A stretch of 64,000 nucleotides of DNA from Amycolatopsis pithecellobii (GTDB lineage Bacteria > Actinomycetota > Actinomycetes > Mycobacteriales > Pseudonocardiaceae), in NCBI RefSeq assembly GCF_009707865.1, contig NZ_WMBA01000024.1, positions 1 to 64,000 on the forward strand. Reading direction: 5' to 3'. The position numbers and the translations under genes are program-made. The notes beneath the pieces are model-generated. The model had not been told where the DNA came from and made no database searches. It saw only the letters and a program-made list of their open reading frames with translations. This document shows, one piece after another, positions 15,230 to 23,723 of the stretch (position 1 is the first letter of the stretch; each line of letters opens with the position of its first letter).

Positions 15230-16642
15230 ATGACCAGCACCGATGCGGCCACCCGGGACTTACCACCCCTCGCTGCTGCGCAGGGCGCGCGCAAGGCCTT
15301 CACGTCCGGGCGCACGGCCACGATGCAATGGCGACGCGAACAGCTGCGGGCGCTCGACCGCCTGCTCGCCGAAAACGGCCCGGAGATCGAGGCCGTGCTG
15401 AAGTCGGATCTGGGTAAGCATCCGCTCGAGACCCACACCGTCGAGATCGGTTCGGTCCGGTCCGAGATCGCCCTGACCCTCAAGAAGCTCACCGCATGGA
15501 CCAAGCCGCGCCGCGTGCCAGTGCCGCTGTTCCTGCGCCCCGCCCGTGCATCGGTGATCCTGCAACCACGCGGGACGGTCCTGATCATCTCGCCGTGGAA
15601 CTATCCGATCCACCTGCTCCTGATGCCGCTCATCGGTGCGATCGCCGCCGGAAACGCTGTTGTCGTCAAGCCCAGCGAACTGGCGCCGCACACCTCGCAC
15701 CTCATGGCGAAGCTGTTCACGGCATATCTTGACGCCGACGCCATCCGGCTGGTCGAGGGTGCGGTGGAGGAAACCACGGAGTTGCTCGAGTTCGCGTGGG
15801 ACCACATCTTCTACACCGGAAACGGCACTGTCGGCAAGATCATCCTTACCGCCGCGGCGAAACATCTGACCCCGGTCACACTCGAACTCGGCGGCAAGTC
15901 ACCGGTGTGGGTCGACGAATCGGCCGACCTCGACGCTGCTGCTCGCTCGCTGGTGTGGGCCAAATTCCTCAACGCGGGGCAGACCTGTATCGCGCCAGAC
16001 TATGTACTCGCGCCGCCGGCCGTCGTCGACCGGCTCATCGCTGCGCTCCGGCAGCAGCTCACCGAGATGTACGGCGCCGATCCGCAAGCGTCGGCCGACT
16101 TCGGGCGCATCGTCAGTGTTCGCCATGTCGACCGCCTGGCGAATCTGCTCGGTTCGGGTGTGACCGTCGTCGGCGGACAGGTCAACCGAGAGCAGCGGTT
16201 CGTCGCCCCGACGATCCTGCGGGACGTGAGTCTCGACGATCCGGTGATGGGGGAGGAGATCTTCGGACCGATCCTGCCGATTGTCACGGTCGCGGGACCG
16301 GAGGAGGCGATCGCGATCATCAACAATCGTGACAAGCCGCTGGCCCTGTATTGCTTCACCGGTCGCGCGAACATCCGTGCCGCGTTCCTGCAGCGCACGA
16401 CCTCCGGTGGGATCGCTCTCAATGCCGCCATGATGCAGCTCGCTGTTCCCGGACTGCCGTTCGGCGGGGTCGGGGCCAGCGGGATGGGGGCCTATCACGG
16501 CGAGCACGGCCTCCGCACGTTCAGCCACCAGCGATCGGTGGCCCGCAAGCTGCGTGGCCCCGACCTGACACGGCTCGGCCGGGCGCCCTACACCGCGCGG
16601 AAGGAACGCATGCTCCGGGGACGGGGCGCCGTCGCGAATTGA
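15230..16642 (+). CDS. NAD(P)-dependent aldehyde dehydrogenase
   Basis: About 470 residues. Class 3-like ALDH, shorter at the N-terminus than ALDH2 types. Visible: SPWNYP near 120, the [10 protein letters not shown] motif, ELGGKSP and catalytic Cys253 in NAGQTC. GTG 15227 is an equally possible start and overlaps the ADH stop; ATG 15230 lies 10 bases after GGAGGG. Family members of this form (fatty, coniferyl or terpenoid aldehydes) convert aldehydes to acids. Directly downstream of the ADH it should take that enzyme's product. The basic C-terminal tail is not needed for catalysis. Confidence 0.92.
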   Translation: MTSTDAATRDLPPLAAAQGARKAFTSGRTATMQWRREQLRALDRLLAENGPEIEAVLKSDLGKHPLETHTVEIGSVRSEIALTLKKLTAWTKPRRVPVPLFLRPARASVILQPRGTVLIISPWNYPIHLLLMPLIGAIAAGNAVVVKPSELAPHTSHLMAKLFTAYLDADAIRLVEGAVEETTELLEFAWDHIFYTGNGTVGKIILTAAAKHLTPVTLELGGKSPVWVDESADLDAAARSLVWAKFLNAGQTCIAPDYVLAPPAVVDRLIAALRQQLTEMYGADPQASADFGRIVSVRHVDRLANLLGSGVTVVGGQVNREQRFVAPTILRDVSLDDPVMGEEIFGPILPIVTVAGPEEAIAIINNRDKPLALYCFTGRANIRAAFLQRTTSGGIALNAAMMQLAVPGLPFGGVGASGMGAYHGEHGLRTFSHQRSVARKLRGPDLTRLGRAPYTARKERMLRGRGAVAN

Positions 16643-16683
16643 CCCTCGATCCCCGCCCGACTTCGAAATGCCTGGAGACTCTG

Positions 16684-17949
16684 ATGCTTTTGCATGCCAA
16701 CCACCACGAGCCGACGACGGCCTACGACATCTCCAGCCGGGAGTTCTGGTCGAAGACACCGGAGGAACGCGACGAGACGTTCCGCCGGCTGCGCGCCGAG
16801 GCCCCGGTCAGCTGGCACCTGCCGATCGAATCGAACCTGCCACCGGAGGTGCACGGGCAGGCCGGATTCTGGGCGGTCACCAAGGCCGAGGACATCACCT
16901 ACATCAGTCAGCACCACGACCTGTTCAGCTCGGCCCTCGCCTCGACGGCGCTGCACCCGTACCAGCCGCACAACGACCAGCTCTCGATCATTCTCGATAT
17001 GGACCCGCCGGTCCACACTGCCTACCGCAAGGTCATCAGTTCGGCGTTCACGCCGAAGGCGGTCGCGAAATTGAGCGCACAGATCGAGGCCCGCGCACAG
17101 CACATCGTTGATCGTGTCGTCGGGGCGGGAGGCATTGACTTCGTCACCGAGGTCTCGGCGAAGCTGCCGATGATGACCGTCGCCGACCTCATGGGCATCC
17201 CCGAACACCAGGTCGAGGCCTTCGCCGCGGCCGGCAACCAGGTCGCGCTCCTGCAGGACTCACTCGCCCAGAATCCGGAGGCCAACTTCACCGACCTCTT
17301 CGCCGAGGTCATCGGCGCCCTCAGTGAGATCGGTTTTGCCCTGGCCGAAGAACGCCGGAAAAACCCGAAGGACGACATCATGTCGGCGATCGTCCATGCC
17401 GACGTCGACGGCGTGACCTTCGACCAGGACGCCATCCTCAGCACGATGATCCTGCTGAGCGTCGCAGGCAACGACACCACCAAGCAGACCACCACCCACA
17501 CGGTCATCCAGCTCGCCAGGAACCCAGATCAAGCGGCGTGGCTGCGCGAGGACTTCGATGGCCGGATCGCCGGTGCGGTCGAGGAGTTCGTCCGTCACGC
17601 GTCACCGGTCATCTCCTTCGCGCGCACCGCAACCCAGGATCTCGACCTCGGCGGCCGGCGCATCCTCGCCGGTGACAAGGTCGGCATGTTGTACGCCTCC
17701 GGCAACCGCGACGAGTCGGTGTTCGACAACCCACACCGCTTCGACCTGTCCCGCAAGCGCAGCCCGCACGTCGGTTTCGGCGGCGGCGGCGTCCACTACT
17801 GCCTCGGCAACAGCGTCGCCAAGGCGCAACTGCGGGCCCTGTTCCGGCAAATCCTCACCAAGCTGCCCGTCATGGAGGTAGGCGAACCGGAACGGCTCAC
17901 GAGCGACTTCATCAACGGATACCGGCACCTGCCGGTGGTCATCGGATAA
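16684..17949 (+). CDS. Cytochrome P450 monooxygenase
   Basis: 421 residues, the usual length of a soluble bacterial P450. The I-helix AGNDTT lies near 261-266 with the conserved Thr for oxygen activation, the K-helix ExxR is at 301-304, and the heme-binding loop FGGGGVHYCLG has Cys373 as thiolate ligand. The ATG start at 16684 follows GGAG. It should hydroxylate or epoxidise a hydrophobic substrate, with electrons from the ferredoxin and reductase encoded just downstream, so the window holds a complete class I system. The HVGFGGGG loop resembles P450s acting on steroids and terpenoids, but the subfamily cannot be assigned. Confidence 0.95.
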   Translation: MLLHANHHEPTTAYDISSREFWSKTPEERDETFRRLRAEAPVSWHLPIESNLPPEVHGQAGFWAVTKAEDITYISQHHDLFSSALASTALHPYQPHNDQLSIILDMDPPVHTAYRKVISSAFTPKAVAKLSAQIEARAQHIVDRVVGAGGIDFVTEVSAKLPMMTVADLMGIPEHQVEAFAAAGNQVALLQDSLAQNPEANFTDLFAEVIGALSEIGFALAEERRKNPKDDIMSAIVHADVDGVTFDQDAILSTMILLSVAGNDTTKQTTTHTVIQLARNPDQAAWLREDFDGRIAGAVEEFVRHASPVISFARTATQDLDLGGRRILAGDKVGMLYASGNRDESVFDNPHRFDLSRKRSPHVGFGGGGVHYCLGNSVAKAQLRALFRQILTKLPVMEVGEPERLTSDFINGYRHLPVVIG

Positions 17950-17962
17950 CGGAGTTCACCCC

Positions 17963-18175
17963 ATGACGACCCTGCGTATCGATGTCGACCGGCGCCGCTG
18001 CACCGGCATCGGCATCTGCGAATCGCTTGTCCCCGAACGATTCGAAGTCGACGACGACGGCACCCTCATCGTGCACGACGACCTCGTCACCCCGGATATC
18101 CGTGACGGTATCGAGGATGCGGTGCGCTCATGCCCCGCATCCGCCCTGTCGCTGACCGAGCGGAACGAACAATGA
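17963..18175 (+). CDS. [3Fe-4S] ferredoxin
   Basis: 70 residues. The cluster motif CTGIGIC has Gly-Ile where a 4Fe-4S ferredoxin would have the second Cys, and the third ligand is in SCP near residue 55. The three cysteines indicate a [3Fe-4S] cluster, as in most actinomycete P450 redox partners. It sits 13 bases after the P450 and its stop overlaps the start of the reductase (ATGA), so it most likely carries electrons between them. Confidence 0.93.
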   Translation: MTTLRIDVDRRRCTGIGICESLVPERFEVDDDGTLIVHDDLVTPDIRDGIEDAVRSCPASALSLTERNEQ

Positions 18176-19380
18176 GCACCCTGGTCGTCGTCGGAAGCTC
18201 ACTCGCCGGCCTGCGCGCCGTCGAAGCCGCCCGACGAGCGAAGTTCGACGGAAACATCGTGCTCATCGGCGCGGAGAAGCACCTCGCCTACGACCGGCCC
18301 GCCCTATCGAAGGCAAGTCTCGTCGGCACCGCGCCGGTCGAACACCTGCAGTCCGTCGACGCGCTCCGCAGCGAACTGCATATCGACGTCCGCCTCGAGA
18401 CGACGGCGACAGGGTTGCAACCCGAGACGAGAACGGTGCAGACGTCGACGGGCGAGGTTGCCTACGACAGCCTGATCATCGCGTCCGGAGCCGCACCGCG
18501 GATACCCTCCGGAATTCCCGCTCTCGACGGCATCGTCACGCTGCGGACCATTGAGGATTCGGCGCAGCTGCGCACACGGCTGCGGCCCGGTGCTCACGTC
18601 GTCATCCTGGGAGCGGGCTTTATCGGCGCCGAGGTCGCGTCGTCTTCCCGGCTCCTCGGAGCGATGCCGACCATCATCGACGCCGCCCCGGTCCCCCTGG
18701 TCCGAGCGGTGGGCGCGGAGATCGGGCGGGCACTGGCGTCGCTGCACGGCCGTCACGGCACGCCGCTGCACCTGGCGACGAGGGTCGAGGAATACCTCGG
18801 GCGCGACCGGGTCGAGGCGGTCAGGCTCACGACCGGTGAGGTCCTGCCGGCCGATGTGGTGGTGGTGGGCGTTGGCGCCGCGCCGGCGACCGGTTGGCTG
18901 CTGGGGTCCGGGATTTCCTTGCACCCGGATGACCAGGGCATCGTCTGCGACGAGTTTCTCCGCACCTCACTTCCCGGGGTCTTCGCGGCGGGAGACGTCG
19001 CGCATTGGCCCAACGCCGGCCTGGACGCGACGATGCGGCTGGAGAACTGGACCAACGCGGCCGACCAGGGCGTGCGAGCCGGGACCAACGCCGTCACCCC
19101 GCAGGCGATGGCGCCATACCGCACCGTCCCCTACTTCTGGAGCGACTGGTACGGCCAGCGCATCCAGTTCGTCGGAACCGCGGCAACTGAAGACGTCGAA
19201 TTCGTCTCCGGCGCACCCCAGGAAGACCGGTTCGTCGCCGCTGTCTGGCAAGGCGACCGCCTGGTCGGGGCGGCCACCCTCAACGAGCCACGCAAGGTGA
19301 TGAAACTACGGCGTCTCATCGCCCAGCGCGGAAGCCGGCACCATGTTCGCGACCTTCTCACACCGGTCCCGCAGCCATGA
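18172..19380 (+). CDS. NAD(P)H-ferredoxin reductase (FAD)
   Basis: 402 residues, rubredoxin/putidaredoxin-reductase type. N-terminal FAD motif VVGSSLAGLRA, a second nucleotide-binding motif GAGFIGAEVA near 143-152, a TSLPGVFAAGDVA segment for the FAD ribityl contact, and a C-terminal reductase domain ending with FWSDWYGQRIQFVG. The ATG start overlaps the ferredoxin stop. It should pass electrons from NAD(P)H to the 3Fe-4S ferredoxin for the P450, and perhaps to other oxygenases of the same operon. Confidence 0.94.
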   Translation: MSTLVVVGSSLAGLRAVEAARRAKFDGNIVLIGAEKHLAYDRPALSKASLVGTAPVEHLQSVDALRSELHIDVRLETTATGLQPETRTVQTSTGEVAYDSLIIASGAAPRIPSGIPALDGIVTLRTIEDSAQLRTRLRPGAHVVILGAGFIGAEVASSSRLLGAMPTIIDAAPVPLVRAVGAEIGRALASLHGRHGTPLHLATRVEEYLGRDRVEAVRLTTGEVLPADVVVVGVGAAPATGWLLGSGISLHPDDQGIVCDEFLRTSLPGVFAAGDVAHWPNAGLDATMRLENWTNAADQGVRAGTNAVTPQAMAPYRTVPYFWSDWYGQRIQFVGTAATEDVEFVSGAPQEDRFVAAVWQGDRLVGAATLNEPRKVMKLRRLIAQRGSRHHVRDLLTPVPQP

Positions 19381-19850
19381 CGACTCCAGCCGCCGCATTC
19401 GGACCGCACTATGGCGACCTCGTGTGGGGAGTGCTCGAAACCTTCGTCAACTACGTCCGGGCGGTACAGGGAAATGTCATCCTCATCGCCCCGGCGGCGG
19501 AAACCGTTGACGGTCGCTTCCGGTTCCCGCTGCTGGGCGTCGAGGGCCGGACCGCGAAGTTCGGCGGAGGCGTCCGCTTCGTGGCGCACGGCGGAGCACT
19601 CACGCTCGCGATCGAGCAACCCTGGATCACCACCACGCCAGGTTCACCGCACCGCAGACTGCTGTCCGTCCAAGGAACGCGCGCGACGAACTCCGAGGGC
19701 AGCCGCCTCGTTTTCGCCGACCTGCACCCCGACAACAGCGCCGTCCTCACCCCGGAAGCAACCGTCGCGTTCGACTTCCGCTACCAGGCCGGCATCGCGC
19801 TCGCGCCGGTCGATCTCGCACACAGACACGAAGACGGAAGGAACCCATGA
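19377..19850 (+). CDS. HtaA-like domain protein, no signal peptide
   Basis: 157 residues, starting in an ATGA overlap with the reductase and ending in an ATGA overlap with the carotenoid oxygenase. The pattern LVWGVLETFVNYV, then FRFPLLGVEG, FGGGVRFVAHGGALTLAIEQP and a final beta-rich part fits the HtaA domain (PF04213), best known from exported heme-binding proteins of corynebacteria. A Tyr (FVNYV) and a His (VAHGG) sit where HtaA proteins have conserved heme-contact residues. There is no signal peptide, lipobox or membrane anchor, so it looks cytosolic. It might bind heme or a hydrophobic substrate for the operon's oxygenases. Domain call moderate; role unknown. Confidence 0.6.
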   Translation: MTTPAAAFGPHYGDLVWGVLETFVNYVRAVQGNVILIAPAAETVDGRFRFPLLGVEGRTAKFGGGVRFVAHGGALTLAIEQPWITTTPGSPHRRLLSVQGTRATNSEGSRLVFADLHPDNSAVLTPEATVAFDFRYQAGIALAPVDLAHRHEDGRNP

Positions 19851-21436
19851 TGGAGCTGAACCTCGACCGCGACAAAATCTTCGACGACGCCTACCTCCGG
19901 GCGGACGCATTGCTCGACGCGGCTGAATTCAACAAGACCAACCCTTACAACGTCCCCGGCTACAAGCCGGTCCGTCAGGAACACCGCCATGTCCCTCTCA
20001 AGGTAGAAGGAGACCTTCCCGAGGACCTCGAGGGCGTCTATCTGCGCACCGGGACGAACTCGCAATTCGACGACGACAACGTCCGCATGCACGCTTTCAA
20101 CGGCGCCGGCATGATCCACCAGGTCCAGATCAAAGACGGACAGGCTACGTACTCCAATGCGTACGTACGCACACCCAAGTTCGAAGTCGAAGAGCACCTG
20201 GGCCGACAGTTCTACATCGAGTTCGGTGAGGTCTCCACCGGAGGCCGGGATGTCGTGCCCAAAGTCGAGGTTGTCCAGTCCAAAATCGACGCAGGACTCG
20301 TTCCGTTGCCTACGCTGCTGGAGCGTGGCACCGGCGGGACTTCGGTGCGCTACCACCACGGACGGCTCTACTGCCTTACCGAGTCCGGATACGCCTTCGT
20401 GCTCAACACCCGAGAAGAGAGCGGGCTGCTCGTCATCGACGGCACCGGGCACAACGAGACCTGGGACGGTGAGTGGGATGGACCCTTCTCGGCGCACCCG
20501 ACAGTCGATCCGGCCAACGACGACCTCTACAACCTCGGCGTCACCCCGGACGGCCGCATCATCGCCGCGCATATTCATGAAGGTGAACTGATCAAGCAGC
20601 ACACGGTCCACCATCAAGGCAACGCGCCCGGCGAAAACATGGCCTGGCTTCACGATTTCTTCCTGACGAAGAACTACATCGTCTTTCCCGACGTCTCCAT
20701 GCGAACCGACGGCACGGCGCTGTTCACCGAGCACGCCAGCGTGATCCGCTTCGACCCGGACCGGCCGCTGCGCTGGGGCGTCCTGCCCCGCGGGTTCGAC
20801 GACAACACGCCCGTCACGTGGTTCGAGACATCGGTGGCCGGCACGGTCTGGCACGTGATCAACGCCTGGGAGCGGACCGGCGCCGACGAAAGTGAGGAAA
20901 TCGTCCTCTACGGGCCGGTATTCGCGAGCTACCCCTCCAGCGTCCCCATCCACACGCCACTCGAGCCCGCCGCCGACGTCAAGACCTGGACCCTCAACCT
21001 CGGGACCGGCACGGTCACGGACGAGCGTCTGCTCAACGATCATGGCTACGAGCGGCCCAGCATGAACCTCGAATTCACCGGACGTGAGAACCGGTACGCC
21101 TACTTGCTCGACGAGCACGGCGACGGTTACATGGGCGTCGGCGTCTGCAAATACGACTTGCTCGACGAACGCGAGGCCGCCTATCTCCACTACGGCGGAA
21201 TGTATGGCGGGGAGGCGCTCTTCGTGCCGCGCAAGGACGCGACCGCCGAGGACGACGGGTATCTCGTCGACCTGCTCATGGCCGAAGACCATGCCGAACT
21301 CGTCATCGTCGACGCCAAGGACATGCACGAGCTCGCCCGCCTCAGGCTGCCCCAGCGCGTACCTTTCGGTGTGCACGGCTGCTGGATCGGCACGAAAGAA
21401 GTCGAGGAGATCCGCTTCCGCCGCGGAAACCGCTGA
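19847..21436 (+). CDS. Carotenoid-cleavage-type dioxygenase (RPE65/CCO family)
   Basis: 529 residues. The four iron-binding histidines are at 217 (FSAHP), 269 (WLHDF), 336 (VWHVINAWE) and 510 (FGVHGCW), spaced as in the seven-bladed propeller of carotenoid and lignostilbene oxygenases. YLRTGTNSQF near 65-74 is the usual N-terminal family motif. These non-heme iron enzymes split a C=C bond with O2 into two carbonyls. As the last gene of a coupled ADH-ALDH-P450 operon it probably acts on an isoprenoid or stilbene-like compound whose aldehyde products feed the dehydrogenases. The start is ATG 19847 or 19850. Substrate not readable. Confidence 0.92.
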   Translation: MMELNLDRDKIFDDAYLRADALLDAAEFNKTNPYNVPGYKPVRQEHRHVPLKVEGDLPEDLEGVYLRTGTNSQFDDDNVRMHAFNGAGMIHQVQIKDGQATYSNAYVRTPKFEVEEHLGRQFYIEFGEVSTGGRDVVPKVEVVQSKIDAGLVPLPTLLERGTGGTSVRYHHGRLYCLTESGYAFVLNTREESGLLVIDGTGHNETWDGEWDGPFSAHPTVDPANDDLYNLGVTPDGRIIAAHIHEGELIKQHTVHHQGNAPGENMAWLHDFFLTKNYIVFPDVSMRTDGTALFTEHASVIRFDPDRPLRWGVLPRGFDDNTPVTWFETSVAGTVWHVINAWERTGADESEEIVLYGPVFASYPSSVPIHTPLEPAADVKTWTLNLGTGTVTDERLLNDHGYERPSMNLEFTGRENRYAYLLDEHGDGYMGVGVCKYDLLDEREAAYLHYGGMYGGEALFVPRKDATAEDDGYLVDLLMAEDHAELVIVDAKDMHELARLRLPQRVPFGVHGCWIGTKEVEEIRFRRGNR

Positions 21437-21479
21437 CCATCTTTTCGGCCGCTCACCCGGATCGTCTCAGGGAAGGGAT

Positions 21480-21516
21480 CGATGGACAGGGCTCCATGCT
21501 CAGCTGCTGTCCATCG
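21480..21516. terminator. Hairpin between convergent operons
   Basis: CGATGGACAG (21480-21489) and CTGTCCATCG (21507-21516) form a 10-base stem with a 17-base loop, 44 bases after the carotenoid oxygenase stop. There is no clear U tract, as is common for high-GC actinomycete terminators. Confidence 0.55.
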
Positions 21517-21598
21517 GTCCACGTCTCTGCCTCGGAATTGAAGGCAGGCAGTCGAATCAACCCACGGAGTGGGCGCAAAGGCGGACTGCCGCTACTTC

Positions 21599-21624
21599 CG
21601 CGGGGCGCGCGGGCAGGCCCCGCG
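21599..21624 (-). terminator. GC hairpin after the esterase gene
   Basis: CGCGGGGC and GCCCCGCG form an 8-base stem around a 10-base loop, beginning 15 bases after the end of the minus-strand esterase. Probably its terminator. Confidence 0.5.
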
Positions 21625-21638
21625 AAGCGATCCCGGTT

Positions 21639-22577
21639 TCAGGCGGGTTTCGCGTCCAGGAGCCGGGCCAGCCATCCGATACGGGTGGCGCGGGCCGCCG
21701 CGGACAGGGCAGCGGTAGGGAACAGGGCGTCGAAGCCGTGGAAACCGCCTGCCCAGATGTGCAAGTCGGAGTGGCCGCCCGCGGCCCAAATGCGGGTGGC
21801 GTAGTCGACGCTCTCGTCGCGGAAGACCTCCTCCGAGCCGCCGTCGATGTACGTCGGCGGCAGGGCGGACAGGTCGCCGGCGAGCGACGGGGAGACATAC
21901 GGGGAAATGTCGTCGTCGAGGCCGCCCAGCAGACAGCGCCAGCCGAACTCGTTCATCTCGCGGGTCCACACGCCCTGGCCGGAGAACTGGCGGCTGGACG
22001 TGGTGCTGTTGCGGTGGTCGAGCATGGGGCCGATCAGCACCTGCCCCGCGATCGGGACCGTGCCGCGGTCGCGAGCCATCAGCGTGACGCCCGCGGCCAG
22101 GCCGCCGCCCGCGCTGACGCCGGCCACGATGATGAGGGACGGGTCGATGCCCAGTTCGGCCGCGTGTTCGGCGATCCACACCAAACCGGTGTAGCAGTCG
22201 TCGACGGGAGCCGTGCCCTGAGCCTCGGGGGCCAGCCGGTACTCGACCGAGACCACGACCGCGCCGAACTTGTCGAGCCATTCCAAGGGAATGTCGATCT
22301 CCGAGAAGCGGTTGCCCATGATCATGCCGCCGCCGTGGATCCAGTAGACGCACGGCGCGTTCGCCGGGCGCGGGCCGGTGGGCCGCAGGACCGTCAACGG
22401 AACCTGACCGTCCGAGCCGTCAATGCTCAGCTCCTCCCGCTCGACCGCGCGGCCCTCGAGCAGCGGCTCGATCGTGGGGGCAGCGAACGGGCGGATCTGA
22501 GCCAGCGTTTCGACGGTGAGCGGCGGTATCGTTGGCAGGTCGGCCAGGTGTGCGTGAAGCTCAGGGTCGAGACTCAT
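21639..22577 (-). CDS. Alpha/beta-hydrolase, HSL-type esterase
   Basis: 312 residues. Oxyanion-hole motif HGGGMIMG near 81-88, nucleophile elbow GVSAGGGLAAG near 154, and a C-terminal GGFHGFD with the catalytic His; the acid should be the Asp in the YIDGGSEEVFRDES region. This is the hormone-sensitive-lipase family of carboxylesterases. Its 5' end overlaps the upstream SDR by 17 bases, so both are read from the promoter at 23.53 kb. It could hydrolyse an ester or lactone intermediate. Confidence 0.92.
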   Translation of the reverse strand: MSLDPELHAHLADLPTIPPLTVETLAQIRPFAAPTIEPLLEGRAVEREELSIDGSDGQVPLTVLRPTGPRPANAPCVYWIHGGGMIMGNRFSEIDIPLEWLDKFGAVVVSVEYRLAPEAQGTAPVDDCYTGLVWIAEHAAELGIDPSLIIVAGVSAGGGLAAGVTLMARDRGTVPIAGQVLIGPMLDHRNSTTSSRQFSGQGVWTREMNEFGWRCLLGGLDDDISPYVSPSLAGDLSALPPTYIDGGSEEVFRDESVDYATRIWAAGGHSDLHIWAGGFHGFDALFPTAALSAAARATRIGWLARLLDAKPA

Positions 22578-23520
22578 CGATCGAATTCTCCTGTCTGCGA
22601 TCCTCTGAGGATGAGCTCTGAGTAGTCAGAGGGAATGAGACGCCGGTCAGCTTTTCGGACGCCTCCCACAACTGCCGCGCCGCCGAAGCATCGCGCGCCC
22701 GCGCTGCGCGGCCGGCCGGTTTGGGGGCCCCGCGAACTCCTAGGAAGCCGCCAGGGCCGGCGTAGCTGTTACCCGAAATGTCAGCGGTGGCGGCGTAAAG
22801 GGTGGGAAGAGCACCGTCTTCTGCGCCCTGCGTGATCAGGGAGAGAAGGGCCTTTTCGGTACGAAAACGAAGGTTCGGATTGTCGGACCTCATCAGATTC
22901 GTGGCCGAGAGTCCAGGATGCGCAGCTGTCGATATCACCGCCGATCCGGCCACGCTGAGCAGGCGCTGAAGCTCAGCGGTGAACAGAAGGTTGGCGAGCT
23001 TGGACTGGCCATAGGCCGGAGTTGGCCGGTACCGCCTGCGCTCCCAGTTCAGGTCGGTGAAGTCGATTGTGCCGATCACGTGAACGAGGGAGGCTACCGT
23101 GACGACGCGTTGTCTGATCTGGGGCAAGAGCAAATTGGTGAGCGCGAAGTGACCGAGGTGATTGGTCCCGAACTGCAGCTCGAATCCATCGGCGGTGCGC
23201 GAAAATGGCGGGAGCGATATTCCCGCGTTGTTGATGAGCAGGTCGATTGGCTCGGTCAGGTCGTGGGCAAAGCTGCGGATCGACGCCAGGTCGGCGAGGT
23301 CGAGCTCACGAACCTCGGTGTCACCGTCTATCGCCGTAGCGGCAGCAAGCCCTTTCTCACGGTTGCGTACCGCCAGCACAACTCGTGCGCCTCGCTCGGC
23401 GAGCACTCGGGCAGTGACATGACCGATCCCGCTGTTAGCGCCGGTGACAACGACCATGCGGCCCGACATGGGCGGAACATCCGAAGCGGCGAAACGCGAC
23501 CTGGCCGCTGAAATCCTCAT
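22561..23520 (-). CDS. Short-chain dehydrogenase (retinol-dehydrogenase-like)
   Basis: 319 residues. NAD(P)-binding GANSGIGHV near 26-34, LINNAGIS, a catalytic serine in VTVASLVH, and YGQSK with Tyr and Lys. The layout resembles retinol dehydrogenases and related NADPH enzymes acting on large hydrophobic alcohols. ATG 23520 was chosen although MSGRMVVV further in would also fit, because a -10-like CACTAT ends exactly six bases before it (leaderless arrangement), identical to the tetR-2 promoter. The gene is followed by the esterase with overlap. Confidence 0.88.
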   Translation of the reverse strand: MRISAARSRFAASDVPPMSGRMVVVTGANSGIGHVTARVLAERGARVVLAVRNREKGLAAATAIDGDTEVRELDLADLASIRSFAHDLTEPIDLLINNAGISLPPFSRTADGFELQFGTNHLGHFALTNLLLPQIRQRVVTVASLVHVIGTIDFTDLNWERRRYRPTPAYGQSKLANLLFTAELQRLLSVAGSAVISTAAHPGLSATNLMRSDNPNLRFRTEKALLSLITQGAEDGALPTLYAATADISGNSYAGPGGFLGVRGAPKPAGRAARARDASAARQLWEASEKLTGVSFPLTTQSSSSEDRRQENSIDESRP

Positions 23521-23526
23521 GCAGAC

Positions 23527-23555
23527 ATAGTGACAATATATGTATCTGATGTCAA
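23527..23555 (-). promoter_or_regulatory. Leaderless promoter and TetR-2-type operator of the SDR/esterase operon
   Basis: On the minus strand TTGACA (23555-23550), 17 bases, CACTAT (23532-23527), six bases, then the ATG. The operator TGACA-N14-TGTCA occupies 23531-23554, so it covers both promoter elements. The same 24-base frame, including a shared ATGTCAACATG end, recurs at 25256-25279 in front of tetR-2. Confidence 0.75.
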
Positions 23556-23681
23556 CATGTCAGAAGCGCTGGTGGAGAGCGTCACCTGTCAGCGTCGGGT
23601 GCATGCCTGCGGTAGTCGCCGAAGTGCTCGTGACCAATCTTGACCGTCATGAAATCGCCTCTTGGACTCGCTCCATCACTC

Positions 23682-23699
23682 AGTTCCCGGACGGGAACT
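23682..23699. promoter_or_regulatory. TetR-1-type operator before the DUF2236 oxygenase
   Basis: AGTTCCCG-GA-CGGGAACT, with arms identical to the operator at 13910-13927, ends 24 bases before the ATG at 23724. It places this oxygenase in the same regulon as the P450/carotenoid-oxygenase operon almost 10 kb away. Confidence 0.8.
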
Positions 23700-23723
23700 T
23701 AACGCCGCGTCGACAGGAAACTG

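Noticed and set aside
20153-20174. GCGTACGTACGC palindrome
   Set aside because: Lies inside the carotenoid-oxygenase coding sequence with no promoter nearby; most likely coincidence.
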